DNA of 64,000 nucleotides from Ceriagrion tenellum (taxonomy: Eukaryota > Arthropoda > Insecta > Odonata > Coenagrionidae): the NCBI GenBank assembly GCA_963169105.1, contig OY720634.1, positions 113,682,430-113,746,429 on the forward strand, read 5' to 3'. The notes beneath the pieces are model-generated. The model was not told where the DNA came from and searched no databases. It was given only the letters and a program-made list of their open reading frames with translations. A program made the position numbers and the translations under genes. Positions 48,701 to 61,559 of the stretch are shown here, piece after piece (position 1 is the first letter of the stretch; the number at the start of each line of letters is the position of its first letter).

Positions 48701-50846
48701 ACACACTTGTATATTAAACAATCTACTTGAATAATGTATGCGTTGAATTTTTGCTTTAATTAAAAGTTGAAGGGCTGATTGTAATAGAAGTGTTCTTTGG
48801 GTTTATTCAGCATTAAACGGCTTAGACTTCCTGAGATGCGAGATGAAATCGCAGAGCTAAGCCAAAAGGATGCAAGTAATGATGAAACAGAGCGTTAATA
48901 TGACTAACAGGCTTTGAATCCGTGAAGTATGGATTTACCGGGAAGAATAGCACACAAGTCGCTAAAAATTCCTTCAATTAAATCGGGTAAGCTCTACAGC
49001 AAAAGGCATATTACTTTTTTTAAATTTCAATTCACGCTGAGCTTGTTGTTAATGCCCTTAAAAATAATGAGCTACACATGCAGTCTAAATTATCATGTGC
49101 GGTGGTCATTAAAATGGATATGAAAACAACAATTTAGAATTAATTCGTAATTCCTCTATATACCTACAAGCTAACACCATAATCCGTACCTTTCTCTCGG
49201 CTCTTTTTCTACTGTTATTCAATAGTTAATCTAATCAAAAAGACCAGTTACTTTTCTCCATATAACTTTTTCGCCACCAGTCTGCATTGTGATAAGTCCT
49301 CCCATCCACTGACTCTTCGCCATCATCAGCGGCGGCGGCCACGGATCATTCGCCATCGATCCACTCTGCCTCCGAATAACATAAGAGAAATTTACTGCAC
49401 ACTACCTGCTTTAACCTCTCATTCATCTTTCTAACAATCGATTTCATATTCTTATTTATTTCCAAATGTGCATTTCAAATGTATGTCATCTTTCCTCAAT
49501 TTATTTACTTAGAATTCAGGTTCCTGAGACTTTAGATGACAAGTTCTAACGAGTTTTATTACTCAGCCCTCTGATTTCACATTCGTACAAATTTTATTTA
49601 ACACTAATATGATATTCACATATTTACGCATTATATTACATTCGTTCCCCATCATTTTTTTTCTGTTTATTGTCCCTTAAAATATTTTCTTTCCCATTAA
49701 ACGTAATGCGCATATTTATGCATGTTATCGGCAATTAATTCCCCGAATCTCTTTCCATATTCAGTGATTTTAATCCAAAGTTCCAAACATATAAGTAGAC
49801 AGCTTCACTGTCTCAGCATACGTTCTTCTACTTCGATATTAAGCTCACTTTGTTTCTTCTTCGAAGATTCCTCTCAAGATACTCGTTTTCTATAATTGGC
49901 ATTTTTTCACATCTCGCACACTATTATTGTCTTGAGCACCGTGCAAAGAAAGAAAAGTTTGTGTTACCTAACACTGAAGTCCGTTGCGCAACATGATGAC
50001 AAAAGGTGAAAAGGAGGTAAGGAAATGCAAACGAGCGCAGAGAATGTTTGGATGTTGCATTTTATGCAGGTTTAATCTAACAAGCATCGAGGAACGCTTT
50101 TCTCAGGTCGCCTCAAAATGTAACCATCACCGCAGGTAAACTTTAATACTGAATTCACTTCTATGTCGGCGGATTTAACAAAAAAACATCTGATACGGGG
50201 AGCACGATAAATCAGCCGAAAGTTGGGCAGTAATTTCATTGGCAATGTAACTAGATCCGCAACGGGCTCCGTTTTCGCGGACGAGACGAGTCCCCATCGA
50301 TTCGGAAATAGAATTCGGCAAAGATCGGTTGAGAGAGGGATAGTGATTCCACGGCGCGAGGACAGACGCTAAGATCGGAATTCAATTAAAAGAGCGGCCG
50401 GATTAAAATTCAACGGGGGACGGACGCCGGGCACTCAACGCTGCATCGAAGGCGAGGGAGGCCGCAGGGCCCCGTGTTTGCGGCCCGCCCCTCCAAAGCG
50501 ACCTTCCTTGCAGGAGAAGGCTCTCCTGCCTTCCTTACAGGTTTACCAACTACCCAAGGTTCTCCAGGTAATTCCCAGAAATGGTAAATAATTTTTTACA
50601 TATACCGCCTCCGGATTGAAGTGTTTATCTACCACTTTAGGGTTAAAAAAAGTGAACGTTTTATTGGTCGCATTTTTATTGTCAGCTGATATTTATAATT
50701 TTTTTCCTAGAGTTAACTGTGGCATGAAATTTTACAGAATATGTAAATGTATCGCGGCATTTCGTGATTTAAATTACTAGTACACGATGGTAAATGATGC
50801 AACAATATAATCACGGCTAAACTCGCTCTTTGTAGACCTGGTTATA
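45736..50846. other. No gene recognised; pyrimidine tract, possible enhancer, CpG-rich block
   Basis: The plus strand is C/T-rich at about 47410-48000; the long Pro/Ser frames through it (209 and 232 codons) are compositional. At 48460-48740 moderately AT-rich DNA carries TGTAAACA (forkhead type, near 48513) and AACAAAG (TCF/Sox type), and at 49700-49750 ATTTATGCATG and CAATTAATTCC (POU and homeobox types); either may be an enhancer. A CpG-rich block spans 50250-50520. The rest is AT-rich. Confidence 0.3.
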
Positions 50847-50945
50847 TGGTTATAAATCATCTGATGATGTCGCCTAAGCGACGAAACCGGTCGACCAAGA
50901 ATAAAAATCTGTGAACAAGTACCGAATAATTTTGAAATTTATTTC
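50847..50945 (+). ncRNA. Hammerhead-ribozyme-like motif, Penelope-style 3' end
   Basis: CTGATGA (50861-50867) is followed by a 5-bp helix, GTCGC/GCGAC (50869-50873 and 50878-50882) with loop CTAA, then GAAA (50883-50886) and CCGGTC (50887-50892). That is the order of a hammerhead core: CUGAUGA, stem II, GAAA, stem III, UC. Stem III would be a loopless CCGG, which can only pair between two copies, as described for minimal hammerheads in Penelope-like retroelements. There are deviations: one extra T between CTGATGA and stem II, and stem I (TGGTT 50847-50851 with GACCA 50893-50897) is separated from the core by nine bases. It may be decayed or inactive. The element's body is not visible upstream. 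Confidence 0.5.
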
Positions 50946-53164
50946 TGGTGATAAGGTGATCAAATTGTAGATAATATGCTACGAATTTATTGAAAATATA
51001 CCGTTACTCATACTGATACTTTAATTCCATCTTTCGGAATCCACCTGTGTCTCACTGCTGGAACAGACTTCTCGTAGAATCAATTCTTACGTAGTTGGCA
51101 ACCCTACTCCCTCATCCCCATCCCTCTTTGGAATATCCCGCACTTTCTTTTATTTCCCCCATCACCCATTTATACGCCCTTTCCTGAGAGCCATTGGTGG
51201 CGAACCTCGGTCGGATGAGGACGTTATTGACTCTGCGACACGACCCGAGGAGTCTGACGGCACGGCCTGCCTTTCGCCACACACACCTTTCTCCTTTGCT
51301 CCCTATCCATCCTCCCGCCGTCCTCGGCATCCGGATCACCGTCCTTGCTCACCTTCTCCCGTCACAGACGTAGCGTCTAACGGGTTACGGCTTCAGTCCA
51401 CTCAGAACCGTGATTATCGGTAATATTCAGCCGGCTTAGAAGGTAATATTTTACCCGAGAAAAACATCTTGGGAACACACTTGGGAGTGAGAAAATACGA
51501 GGGATGAGCTGTCACAGAAGATTATTAAGTAACCATTCCGAGCCCGACCGAAAAATAGATTGATTTGCTAAAGATAAGGATTTCAGAAATACTGTCGGAA
51601 ACAACGGAAAATTTACCGATGAAAATTTACACACAACCATAGTTACGACATTCCACTCGTGATTGACGCCGATGTTAATTCATAACCTAGACCATCATCA
51701 CTGAGGTTTCATAATAATAACAATCCTCCACTCTGGGTGGTACAGAAATTCCTTCACCACACGTATATGAATCGATTGAAAAACAGCGACACAACCGTCA
51801 AAACACATCTCTCCTTTCATTCTCCTAATTCCTTTCCTCTATTCCCTCCCTTCTCCATGGCTTGCGACATATCATACCCTGCCTCAAGTCACAACGGCAT
51901 CTCTCAGGGCAGAAAGTAGACAAATATAAATCAAGTGACTTCTAGACCCTTTACGCGGTTTCTTTCCAACGCAGACTCTCTACCGTATTTTCAAAAATAG
52001 CCTGATTAGCATTTGTAAGTAACCAGTTTCTTCTACATACGCCAATCTGCGCACAAACGACAATATGTTGCTTCAGTCGCAGCAATACATTGTGCACGTG
52101 CATTCTAATGAGCTAATTGTTGATCCAATGGTTGCAACTTCTAACTTTCCTTGGGTTTTGATAATAGGTTAGATGCATAAGACGATAAATCTTAGGCAGC
52201 TGGTGTACCTTAAACCTAAGTCGAATATTATGACTGATTACTTTGCATATGGCGCCAGTACTGTTTAAGTTGCACGGTAATAAATGTGTGTGTAACATGG
52301 AAGTCTATAATGACTGGGACACAGAGAAAAGATGAATTTCCAATGCAATTCTTGGAGAAGTGGGATCTCATTAGTCATTAAATCACGATTACCTCATATC
52401 TCCTAAATATCTTTAATATCATTTTTACCTATTGTGGGAGTAACAGGTCTCTATTTGCCTTTTTTAAAACCAATGTATCAAGAAGCAGTTGGAATTGCTA
52501 ATTTATCGAGCCAAGGTTAGATTGGAAGATTCCTGGAATTGAAACTACCACTAAACGCGATAAGATACAGAGGGGCAAAGTGGAAAATATGACCAGAGAC
52601 AGCAATGGCTGAGAAGTTAATCTAGCAATTAAGTGCCTTGGGAGGGAGGAAAGCCTAATTAAGCAGCTGAGTGCACAAAATGGACAACTGAGCAGGCATG
52701 AAAGCATGTTAAATATATTGGAAAGACTTAAATATGTAAGGTGACTTTTTCTTCTTGATCGCGAACCGCGTCAAAAACCAATTACGTAAGATAGAGAGGA
52801 AGAAAGGCAGAGGGCTGAGCAAGGGTGAATGGTTTGAAAGGGTGTGTGGCGATGGGAGATGGTGGTAGCGGCGAAGAGGTTGAAGAAGGGGGAGGAAGAA
52901 ATTACCTCGCTCACCTTTCCCGTCTCAGACCCTTCCACTCTACCTCTCACCCTTTCGCTCACGTCAACTCCACCGATTCCATCCCCTGCTGGAAATCATA
53001 ATTCCACCCTTCCCACCTCATTCTGCAATCGATCGCATCACAGAGGAAAAGACATCGAAAGTGCTCGCAATACTTCGGGGGGAGTCTTAAAAAATAAAGT
53101 CCGCACAGAGCACTGCAAGATATCAACTGTACTGTAGTAAACAGCATGATCCTTCTCGTGCCAA
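50946..53164. other. No gene recognised
   Basis: At 51085-51428 GC-rich DNA is open on the plus strand for over 100 codons without an ATG (including GGEPRSDEDVIDSATRPEE), and on the minus strand for 75 codons. Neither is recognised; an exon is possible but unsupported. A purine-rich then pyrimidine-rich patch lies at 52780-52990. The remainder is AT-rich. Confidence 0.3.
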
Positions 53165-53352
53165 ATGTATCTGAGAATAATAATAATTTGTCTGTATTAT
53201 GAGCAAATTTAGGTCTGTAAAGTCCTCTCTTACACTTAACTCAACTCAAACACACATGTCCTGGGCAGTGATCCCACCCAGGCGGGATTCGAACCCGCGA
53301 CCCTCGGGATAGCAGGCGAGAACCCTACCCACCACCACCACTGGAGCCAACA
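53165..53352 (-). repeat. tRNA-derived SINE with intact B box
   Basis: The minus strand reads TGGTGGGTAGGGTTCTCGCC, then TGCTATCCCGAGGGTCGC and GGGTTCGAATCCCGCCTGGG. The B box GGTTCGAATCC is perfect and the T-arm stem pairs. The acceptor stem does not close and a non-tRNA body follows, ending in ATT repeats (about 53165-53190), as expected for a SINE. The head matches the copy at 62441-62520 closely. It is unrelated to the SINE at position 1. Confidence 0.75.
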
Positions 53353-54325
53353 GCCCTGAAGAATGGGAAGTGAAAATAGAGGATTGATGGATGAAAATAA
53401 CCGTAATTCGTGAGGAGCAGAGCTAGAAATTCCCATTTCTACCTTTTTTTCGACAAAATGATACTACCGAGCTGGAGCAATGAGGCTTACTGCTCGGGTC
53501 ACGGAACCCAACCTACCACTGGAAGCGATGATCGGCATTTGAAATGATTACCCGGAAATGCTCAAGCACCTTAACCTTCAATCCAATGCTCGCCAACGGA
53601 ATACCTAAAAAGGGAAATGGAATATTGAATGGCAAAGGAAGGAAAGTCACCACCTCAATCGCCTCGAAGGAACTAATGTTTCATACGAGATTTATCAATA
53701 AGTTCAGCATTTACGTTCACAAGAACATGGCTAACTTTGATTATCATTCAATAATTACTCCAAAGAATGAATGGAAAACTCAAAAAAATAGAATGATATC
53801 AAATAAAGCACAGTAAATAAAAGAATACTCAGCTTCTAACTTATCTCGCAGGTACTCACTTCACTCTCAGGGTGTGATTTAAGTGATTTGTTTTAATTCT
53901 CCAACTGTGCGTGACCCACACCTCGTAATATGTTTCCGATGACCCTCTAGTAGCATTAATACACTGAATGATGAAATCAGCGAGCGTATCTCTTGGAGGG
54001 TAATCAATTTATTTCGCGATTTCCACTGGGGGGTAGAGGTTGAGTGGGAGACGTATATCTCAGCAACATCTGAGGTGGAGTATGCTGCAAAACCCCCCGT
54101 TACGAGGGGTAATAATGCGCCTTGTTAGTAAGAAAGTTTCGTCCTTTCCCTCCCGAGCAGCTCTTCACCCACGATGAAGGAATCCGTCTTCTCCTCAACT
54201 TCAGCGCGAGACTCTGATGCCTCGCGCAAATAGATGGATCCAGACGGACTGCCAAAGAGTGAGAGTTTGGTTTCTCCCCACGAGACGGAACAACCGATAA
54301 TCTCAATTATGTCGTATCGCTAGCA

Positions 54326-54382
54326 GCGCCGCCTCTCGGAAAAGCGAGGATCTAAAAGGGGGAGGGCGTGCAGTAGGTGGCG
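54326..54382. promoter_or_regulatory. Divergent pair of CTCF-like motifs
   Basis: GCGCCGCCTCT (54326-54336, minus-oriented core) is followed by CAGTAGGTGGCG (54371-54382). The second matches the CTCF consensus CASYAGRKGGCR at every position. The same minus-then-plus arrangement with similar spacing occurs at 11442-11499. Surrounding DNA is CpG-rich. Binding is inferred from motif only. Confidence 0.35.
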
Positions 54383-56495
54383 TGTTTCTGCGGGCGGACG
54401 TGTACGATGATGGATTAGCGAAGCGGCTGACTAACGTAAGGGGGGCGCCCCCAACACATCAGCACCCCTGGGCACTTTTTGGCGAGCGTCTCACGTTCAA
54501 TTGTTTCCACTCCCCACATCTCTTCCGCCGCCCTGAACCTCCACATTATCCTCTAGACTCCTATCCTCCTCCCTCCCAGTGTACTCCTCAACTAATTCAT
54601 CCCTTAGATTAGTGTTTCCACATTCCCAACATTTTGGAACCTTCGGGAATACAGACTGAGAAATGACCGAGATTTCATGAGAGTCCCGAAAATATCGGAC
54701 TGCGCGAACTCTTATTTCATTACCTTATAATATAGATAACTATAATGTTCACAGCATAAATATAAATTTATAGAAAAGCTGTAATGACGGGGGAGTTACC
54801 ACTCCCACCGTAAAGGCGGGCATACCATGGTTACTCCGTGGTTATCTTAGGGCAAGGTTCATGGGCTTGCCGCCAGAGCACGCGCATTCCTCCTAGAGGA
54901 GCGGAGAAGTTTCCACAAAACTTTGGCACAAAAAGAAGTATAACGACTTCAGAATTTCTTGATTCGATTTCGATAGCAATTTCATGACTTCTGTATCCCT
55001 TGCTGATGACACTTGGGATCACTTCGGCTCTGATATGCTGTACCATTTAAGATTTATTTCCAAAATATTTTAGGTTTCATTCAAAAGTAAACAATGTAAG
55101 GAGGGCAATATTCCCGATTTACCAGCCTAATTTTTACTGGATGCAGTGATGAGAAATATTCACACTTCCCGTGAATAGCCGGGAAGGAATTCCTTCTGGA
55201 AACACTGCTTCATATCTAACAGACTTCTGCTCTAAGACTCCATCTCTTTAAAATCCTGAGCTACTTCTTCCTCGAAAATTTTCCTACGTAACACGCTCCT
55301 CGTCATGTTCACCTCCCCCACTCTCTGAAGCCTCGACCTCCATACATGCGCATATCTCTCCACTGCCGTTTCTCTCTCCCCAGCAATTCCATTGTTATTT
55401 CTCCCCTCGCCTTCTTGTTTGGACGAGATCCGGTTGGTTGGAGATAATGGCGCATCAGTTCACCTGATGACGAGATTCACTCCGTCCTCATCGCACTCGA
55501 TTGCTTCCCTCCCACCCCTTCCCAATCAAATTAACAAAAGTGCCTCTCCGGACGAAAATACTGCGTTAGCCGATGGACCAGGAACTAAATATGATGGCGC
55601 TCCAATGTTTCTTTCACAACTCCAATCGGTTTCCGCTGAGGGCATTTGAAACGGCTCGGATAATGAGTGAATTCCTTTATAATTTCATTATAGCTGAAGA
55701 ATTCATTATTCTATTGTTTATACCAACGCAGAACGATAAGTAGAAGTCTCATCTTTAATACCACTAGCTTCTTGCTTGAGACTTTCGTACTTCCGAGAGA
55801 GTCCCGTCATATGACAACCATGTCCCGTGAGGTGCAGCGTCTGCAGTGACGTTTGCTACGCGCTGCCTTGACAAACAAACAGTCGTAGGTTAGGATTCCA
55901 CCTCGAGAATGGAGTTCTAATTTTACTTTTCGGTAGAGAACTTAGGCAAGATACAACTTTGCCAGTTGGAGCGACTGAAAAACCCAAATAACGAAGTTTA
56001 TAAGTGCATAGGTGGAGATCTGTTATACCTGTATTATTATTTTAATCCTCATTCATTAGCTAATTTTATAAGTATATGATGATTTTCAAGCCGTGGCATT
56101 CGCAAATACTTCCTGTCTGTTCAAACTTTAATAAATAGTACAATCAGGGATGAGATATAAATACTGAAATATGTAGAAAACCCATGGAGTACCCATCAAT
56201 GATGATGCTTCCGTGGAAGAGAAACAATCTCTCGACTGTGTGCTCGCCCCATCGATGGGCAAAGAAAGGGCGCATTGGTAAAGGACCGCGAATGGCAACG
56301 CCCAACACCCACGGTTCCCTCGTCTCCCCGTCCCATTCTAATCCATTCCTCTCAGATGCCCCCGCAGAGCGCTGACCTCTTTCCTTATTTCCCGCCCATT
56401 AAGTAGAGGGTGGGGATAGTGGAGGAGGGTGGGTGGCAGGAAGCCCTCATCCATTCCTTCCGAGTGATTTATTCCTCGACCACGCTCAGAGGAGG

Positions 56496-56562
56496 TGAGA
56501 GAGAGAGAGGGAGGGAGTGAGAGAGGGAGTGAGAGAGAGAGACAGTGAGAGAGAGAGACAAG
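56496..56562 (+). repeat. Interrupted GA/GTGA simple repeat
   Basis: Runs of GAGAGAG are broken by GGGAGTGAGAG and CAGTGAGAG units, indicating a decayed microsatellite with a higher-order 16-20 bp unit. Confidence 0.8.
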
Positions 56563-56924
56563 CCCTACCTCGGGAGAGGCTTCCGTGCCACCGTCTTTCC
56601 CTTGGCTAGCCATCCCCTACTGTCTCCCACTAGTACCCATATTCCCCACTCACATATCCTCCCGACCCATCTCTTCTGGAGGGGCCTATTCGATAAGTAA
56701 GGCGATTTCGGCCAACTTTTCGCTACCTTAACACAGATTCAAGAAACCCCCCTTCCAGCCAGCGTCAGGTGTTTGATTATTTTAGTCTCGCGTATGTATT
56801 AGCTCATTGATAAATTCCCGCGGATAAATGATACTGGGAGATCCAAAACATTTGACTGGCAGTTATAAAAAATTGAAACTGACGATAGAGTGCCGGGACA
56901 AATACAGTGATTTACCGTTTGCAG

Positions 56925-57049
56925 GGTGGTCCATTTCAACACTATAACTTCGTGATCAATGGCACATTGGAAATAATTATTGCAGTGTCCAATCGAGTAT
57001 ACGAATTTAATGAGAGCCTTAACCTCGAGATAGCGCCACGCATTCGCGG
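56925..57049 (+). CDS. Candidate host exon, possibly start of a sema domain
   Basis: An acceptor (TTTACCGTTTGCAG ending 56924) opens a plus-strand frame reading GGPFQHYNFVINGTLEIII, then AVSNRVYEFNESLNLE. In plexin and semaphorin sema domains the first strands read roughly F-x-HL-V-x-(N/T)G-x-(V/L)YVGAVNRLYQLxxxLxLE, so the N-R-V-Y-x-F/L-x-x-x-L-x-L-E spacing fits well. After LE the sequence departs from the family, and the nearest donor (CGG|GTGGGG at 57049/57050) is weak. No other sema exon is visible in the window, though introns there can be very long. It could be coincidental. The strand is opposite to the CUB-like candidate. Confidence 0.25.
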
Positions 57050-60000
57050 GTGGGGGAGCTGCGGCGGTGGCCGAATGCCATTTTTACTGAGGATAAAAAT
57101 CTTAACGCGGTATATCTTCTGTGTATGATGATAGCGCATTGAGTTAGGTGCCAAACAGTAGGGTTTATATTTATCTAGATAAGCCAAAAGACTGACTTTG
57201 TACGACATTTGTTGGTCAAAAATAAAAAAGTAATGAAATGTCACGTTAAGTTTTAGATACCGGATTACACTCACGGCGATGTCAAGAGACTGTATAAGGA
57301 AACACATATAACCATTAAGGCCATCCAATTAGTCATTGATCAGTTCCGTTGCTTGAGGTGAAACGGTGTCATTACGTCAGCGGTACATTCACGTCAAATC
57401 CACGGCCGTATCCCCAAGAAACCCACTCCAGACTTTTTAAAATATTTCCTGCAGCAATTAAATAAATGAACAGAGTTATGTAATATTCCCTTATATAATT
57501 TTACGGCAAAAAATTTGCTCGAGGGAGCATAATTCGATTTGAAGATCCGTCATCGTCTTGTAAACAATTTTTCGGATAAACTGATCATTCGTTCACCTGT
57601 TTGAGTAACTTCGATTCTATTGTGACTGAGTGAGCACTACATACATATACACATAGCACGTACTACTGCCCGTTGGCCGCGGGGTTGCGAGATTGAACAC
57701 GGTGCACCACACAATCTGCTTACTCTATCTCTTTCTTAAGAACGCCTCTCCCTTTCGGAGGCGACTGTGGCGGCCCTCCCTTTATCAACGACATCCAACA
57801 AACCCCTCGGGCATCTCCGCTCCATTGCTTTCTCGAGCGCGCCAGCCATCTATTATTGTTATTATCGCCACTATTTTCACCGCACCCATCAAGCTCCCTC
57901 TTCGCAGAGAGTGGGCTCCATGTTTGGTCATTAGAGTGAGGCTTGAGTGGAGGGAAGGAAAGTCTGACGACGGAGAGGGGGCGAAAGATACGGAGAGGAG
58001 GGAAACAGGGTGCAGACCATAAACTCAGCAGTGGTAAACGACGAAACGACGGGAACATACATACCGCCCATGGAGGCTGTGAAAAGAAGGCAATAAATGG
58101 CGCGCTGAGGTTTCATTGGTAAATAGTGGAGATCGTAAAATGAACTGCGACTGGATTCAGCTCGTAGGAAAACCCTAAGACCAAAGAAACAAAACATGAC
58201 TAGCATTTTTTCTATCTCTCGAATTTTCAATTCAAGACGGTCTAGCTGGAAACTCTGGTCACATCTCATTTTCAAGGCCGACTGGTTTCCAATTTAGTGT
58301 GTTCCGTTTTACTATTAGTTGGGGACGGCGTATACAAATGAAAGGAAACATTTGCCAATAGGTACTTTATAGGGAGAAGGATGAGAATAGTGGAGAATCA
58401 GAGGATTTTTGTCCATCTAAAAAAATCTAAAATGGCGCATGCCCAGAAGTGATAACAACAAAAATGGCAGCAGGATTTTGCTCCCGTGATTCTCTGGTAG
58501 GGCCTTCGCTTTCTTCCTCGATAAATGAACGGCAAGTATTTTGTCTTTGAATTCCAGACATGCGCCATCTGAGAAAGAAACCATTTTTCTTTTCTTACTT
58601 TCTGCTTATAGGTTTACTTTGCTTCTGCTGATCTTCCGAGAGAAGCTCTAGGAGACATATCTATTTCCCATATCCTCCGCAAAGACATCGGGGAAACTTT
58701 ACTAGAACCATAGTCCGTCGAGAAAATTGTCACAGCTGTCCATAAATCTTTTTTCTAGAGTATTCCCTCTCTGTCTGGTACATCTCCATTCCTTCTTGTG
58801 GTAATTCGCTGAATAATGTATTAATGTATTTCATTCACTGCTTCTTCTGTAAACGTACCTTGTCTCCCTCAATTTGGTCTGTCGCTTAATAAGCTGCAAT
58901 CTAATGTTTCGCAGAATAGCTACAATGTTAAAGCTGCGTTAATTAATATCAAGTCCAGTTCAACAAACTCTGGTATTATTCAGCAGACACCCGAAATACT
59001 TCCGAAATATCGGTTTCAGTGATTTAAGAGAGAACTTCCTTAAAATCTCGAAATGCAGAATGTTGCCTTCCCAATGATCCAATAATTTCGATCAACCTGA
59101 AACCTCAAATTTCTCTCGAAAACGGGGTAGAGATCCTTATACTAACTATAAAAACCGATATTTATGGCTTTCCGAAGTATTGGAGCGTCAATTTTGGGTA
59201 GCTGAGAGCACTTACAAGAGAATTTTTCGACCCGTAAATTGAATAGAAAAGAGAAAAAAATGACACCATTACATCTTGACTTTTTTTCAAACCCATAGAT
59301 GATTGGAACTCGCGGCTTTAGCCATTCTCCTTCGTTGCTGGATAACTTTCTTTTGCGTCAGCATTTCCATTAGTATCTATTATGTCGGTTTTGTGAGTTT
59401 GATTTGAATATGCACAACCTTCCAGCTTTCTTCACAGATTATTCACCAACCATTGGTCTGTATTTCCAATATTTCACACAATTCAAGAGAGGCAATTATT
59501 TCAATATTACACTGAATTGTGGACAGACATTAAAGCTATGAAAAATGAATGACTTGAACTGAATGAAAACTCTCAATACTTATTGTTACTGGTTGTTACG
59601 CAGAGTTAAACTGAACCTACAAGCCACTGAAAAAAACAAGAGTTTGAGTGGTTATGCGGCGAATGAGAATTTTTTAAACTTCTGAGAGCGATGCGTGACA
59701 ATGATAGAGTTGGAAAAAAAGACTGTAGTTCTTGAAAAGTTATGTTTAGAGTAAAGCCCGGCGTCACAAAAAAATTATGCCCCGAAGGGAGCAAAATTTT
59801 TGAAAGTAGAAGGCGGGAAGCTCATGAAGGAAAGTAATTTTAGGAAACTATATAGAGTCCAGTGAAGAAATATTCATCATTCATGACAAGAGTACTTCGA
59901 CTGTTATGTTTTATATCACGAGAAAACTACAATATTTCGAAGACTAAGCATTCGAAGTTCAGGTAGAGTGAGGATGAAGCACGAAAGAGGACTCCGAACC

Positions 60001-61559
60001 ACTTAGATTTTTTATATTTATAGCACTCGAAAAACTGTACTTTTCACCTGATAGTGACAATATAGCCGAACCCTATGTCTCAACTCTTAGATATATCTCC
60101 AATGGAATTTATGTACTTATTATTTTTTTATGCTGGATATATTCCATTACGTAGAGCCTGAAACGGGTTATTTTGCTTAAGACGCATAGAAAGGGATGAA
60201 TTAGACTACATGGTTAAAATATTGCATGGATGCTCTGAAGAAAGACCTGCAAGCTAAGATGAACTCTTTTAAGTTGTTCAAAAGATCCAGCAATCCATTC
60301 TGCGAATCATCCAGCATAAATAAACGTCCTGAATTAAGAGGATCACTGCACGATTTTCTCCTATTTTTTCGTCTTGTTCTCGGTTACTTTTCATGTTCAT
60401 TCCACTAATTAGATCTCAAAGTAGAAAGAGGCAGGACGAGAAGACCCTTCACAATCGTTCTGCGTCCGTTTCGTTTCGCAAAAGTTTGAGACGGGGAAGT
60501 CGGATGGGGTCGCACAGCTCTGGGGAGGGGCGGGAGGCACAAACGAGCTGGTCCACATGGAAAGAGCTTAAGCGCAGGGTCGGACGGGTTAATCCCCGGT
60601 CGGCGGAGGACGAAGAGAATTCGATTGTGGAATTAGTCTCAGCTCATTAAGATCGAAAAGCTGCACTCGTTTGCGCCTCATTTTATGAATCCATAGTTGA
60701 AAGTTTGAACGTCATTTTAATGGAGAGTGATGTTGACACGGCCATAAACTTCCACCTTGTTCCTCCGTCCAATGTCAAACGCACGCTCGCACGTTTTCCT
60801 TCGATAAGAAAAAAAAATTACTAAGCCAAGTGTTAAGCGCTGCCACGCTGGAATCCATTTTTATTACTTTGTTATCAACGCTGCCACTTCCGTGCTCGTC
60901 CATATTGAGTGGTTAAAGAGTAAAAAAAAGGCAGCGACACAAATTGAAATAGAGATATAACAGATTTTCCTGGAAAAAGGTAAAAATGTGCCCGTGCTTT
61001 CAGAAAAAATGCAAATACTATTCAGCTACAAATGCCTACTGCAGATTAGTTATTCGTTAATATAAATTTAATCAATATATTCGATCGGACCAATTGTTTG
61101 TTAGGCGTTATATTAGAAATGACTTTGCTTAGGGGACAGTTCGCAAACGGAGGCCCTGTACTGAGCATTGAAGAAGTTGTTTTCAGACCGGAGCTTGAAG
61201 TATTAATATTTCCAGTGACATATTAATGATAATTAAAGCTAATTATCATGCAATGGATACTGCAGAAACTAATAAAAAAGGCCAATGACATCTTCTCTTA
61301 GATGTTTCAGTGATTTCATACGCAAATGATTTTTTAAAAATTACACACGGAGAATCACGTCGCAGACTTTTCAAACATGCTAGCGCTTGTCCAGATGAGT
61401 TCTAGAGGGCCGCAGGTGACCATACTGAAGGGAATGAAAGGTGAACAACGGTAGACGCTGAAGACGAACGCATTGCTTAGACACTAAACTATTCCCGCAA
61501 GTACAAATGAAGGAAACTATAAGCGATGGAAAGGTGACATTAATGGAGAACGGTAACAA
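57050..61559. other. No gene recognised
   Basis: AT-rich with a few mixed patches. At 60420-60640 GC-rich DNA is open on the plus strand for about 85 codons; the product is basic and unrecognised. At 60660-60950 and 61180-61270 there are homeobox-like cores (for example CATAAAC and TAATTATCATGCAAT) and TTCGATAAG (GATA type), so these could be noncoding regulatory DNA. Confidence 0.3.

Larger units (their letters stand above)
53353..56924. other. No gene recognised; regulatory-like block at 54.3 kb
   Basis: Mostly unassigned. Beyond the CTCF-like block listed separately, there is a 12-bp palindrome, GGGGGCGCCCCC, at 54441-54452. A degenerate GA/GTGA repeat occupies about 56490-56562 on the plus strand. 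Open frames at 54831-55046, 55392-55649 and 56184-56375 match nothing I know. Confidence 0.35.

Noticed and set aside
57660..57705. GCCGCGGGGTTGCGAGATTG, considered as a tRNA-like head
   Set aside because: It does not match A- or B-box spacing and folds poorly.
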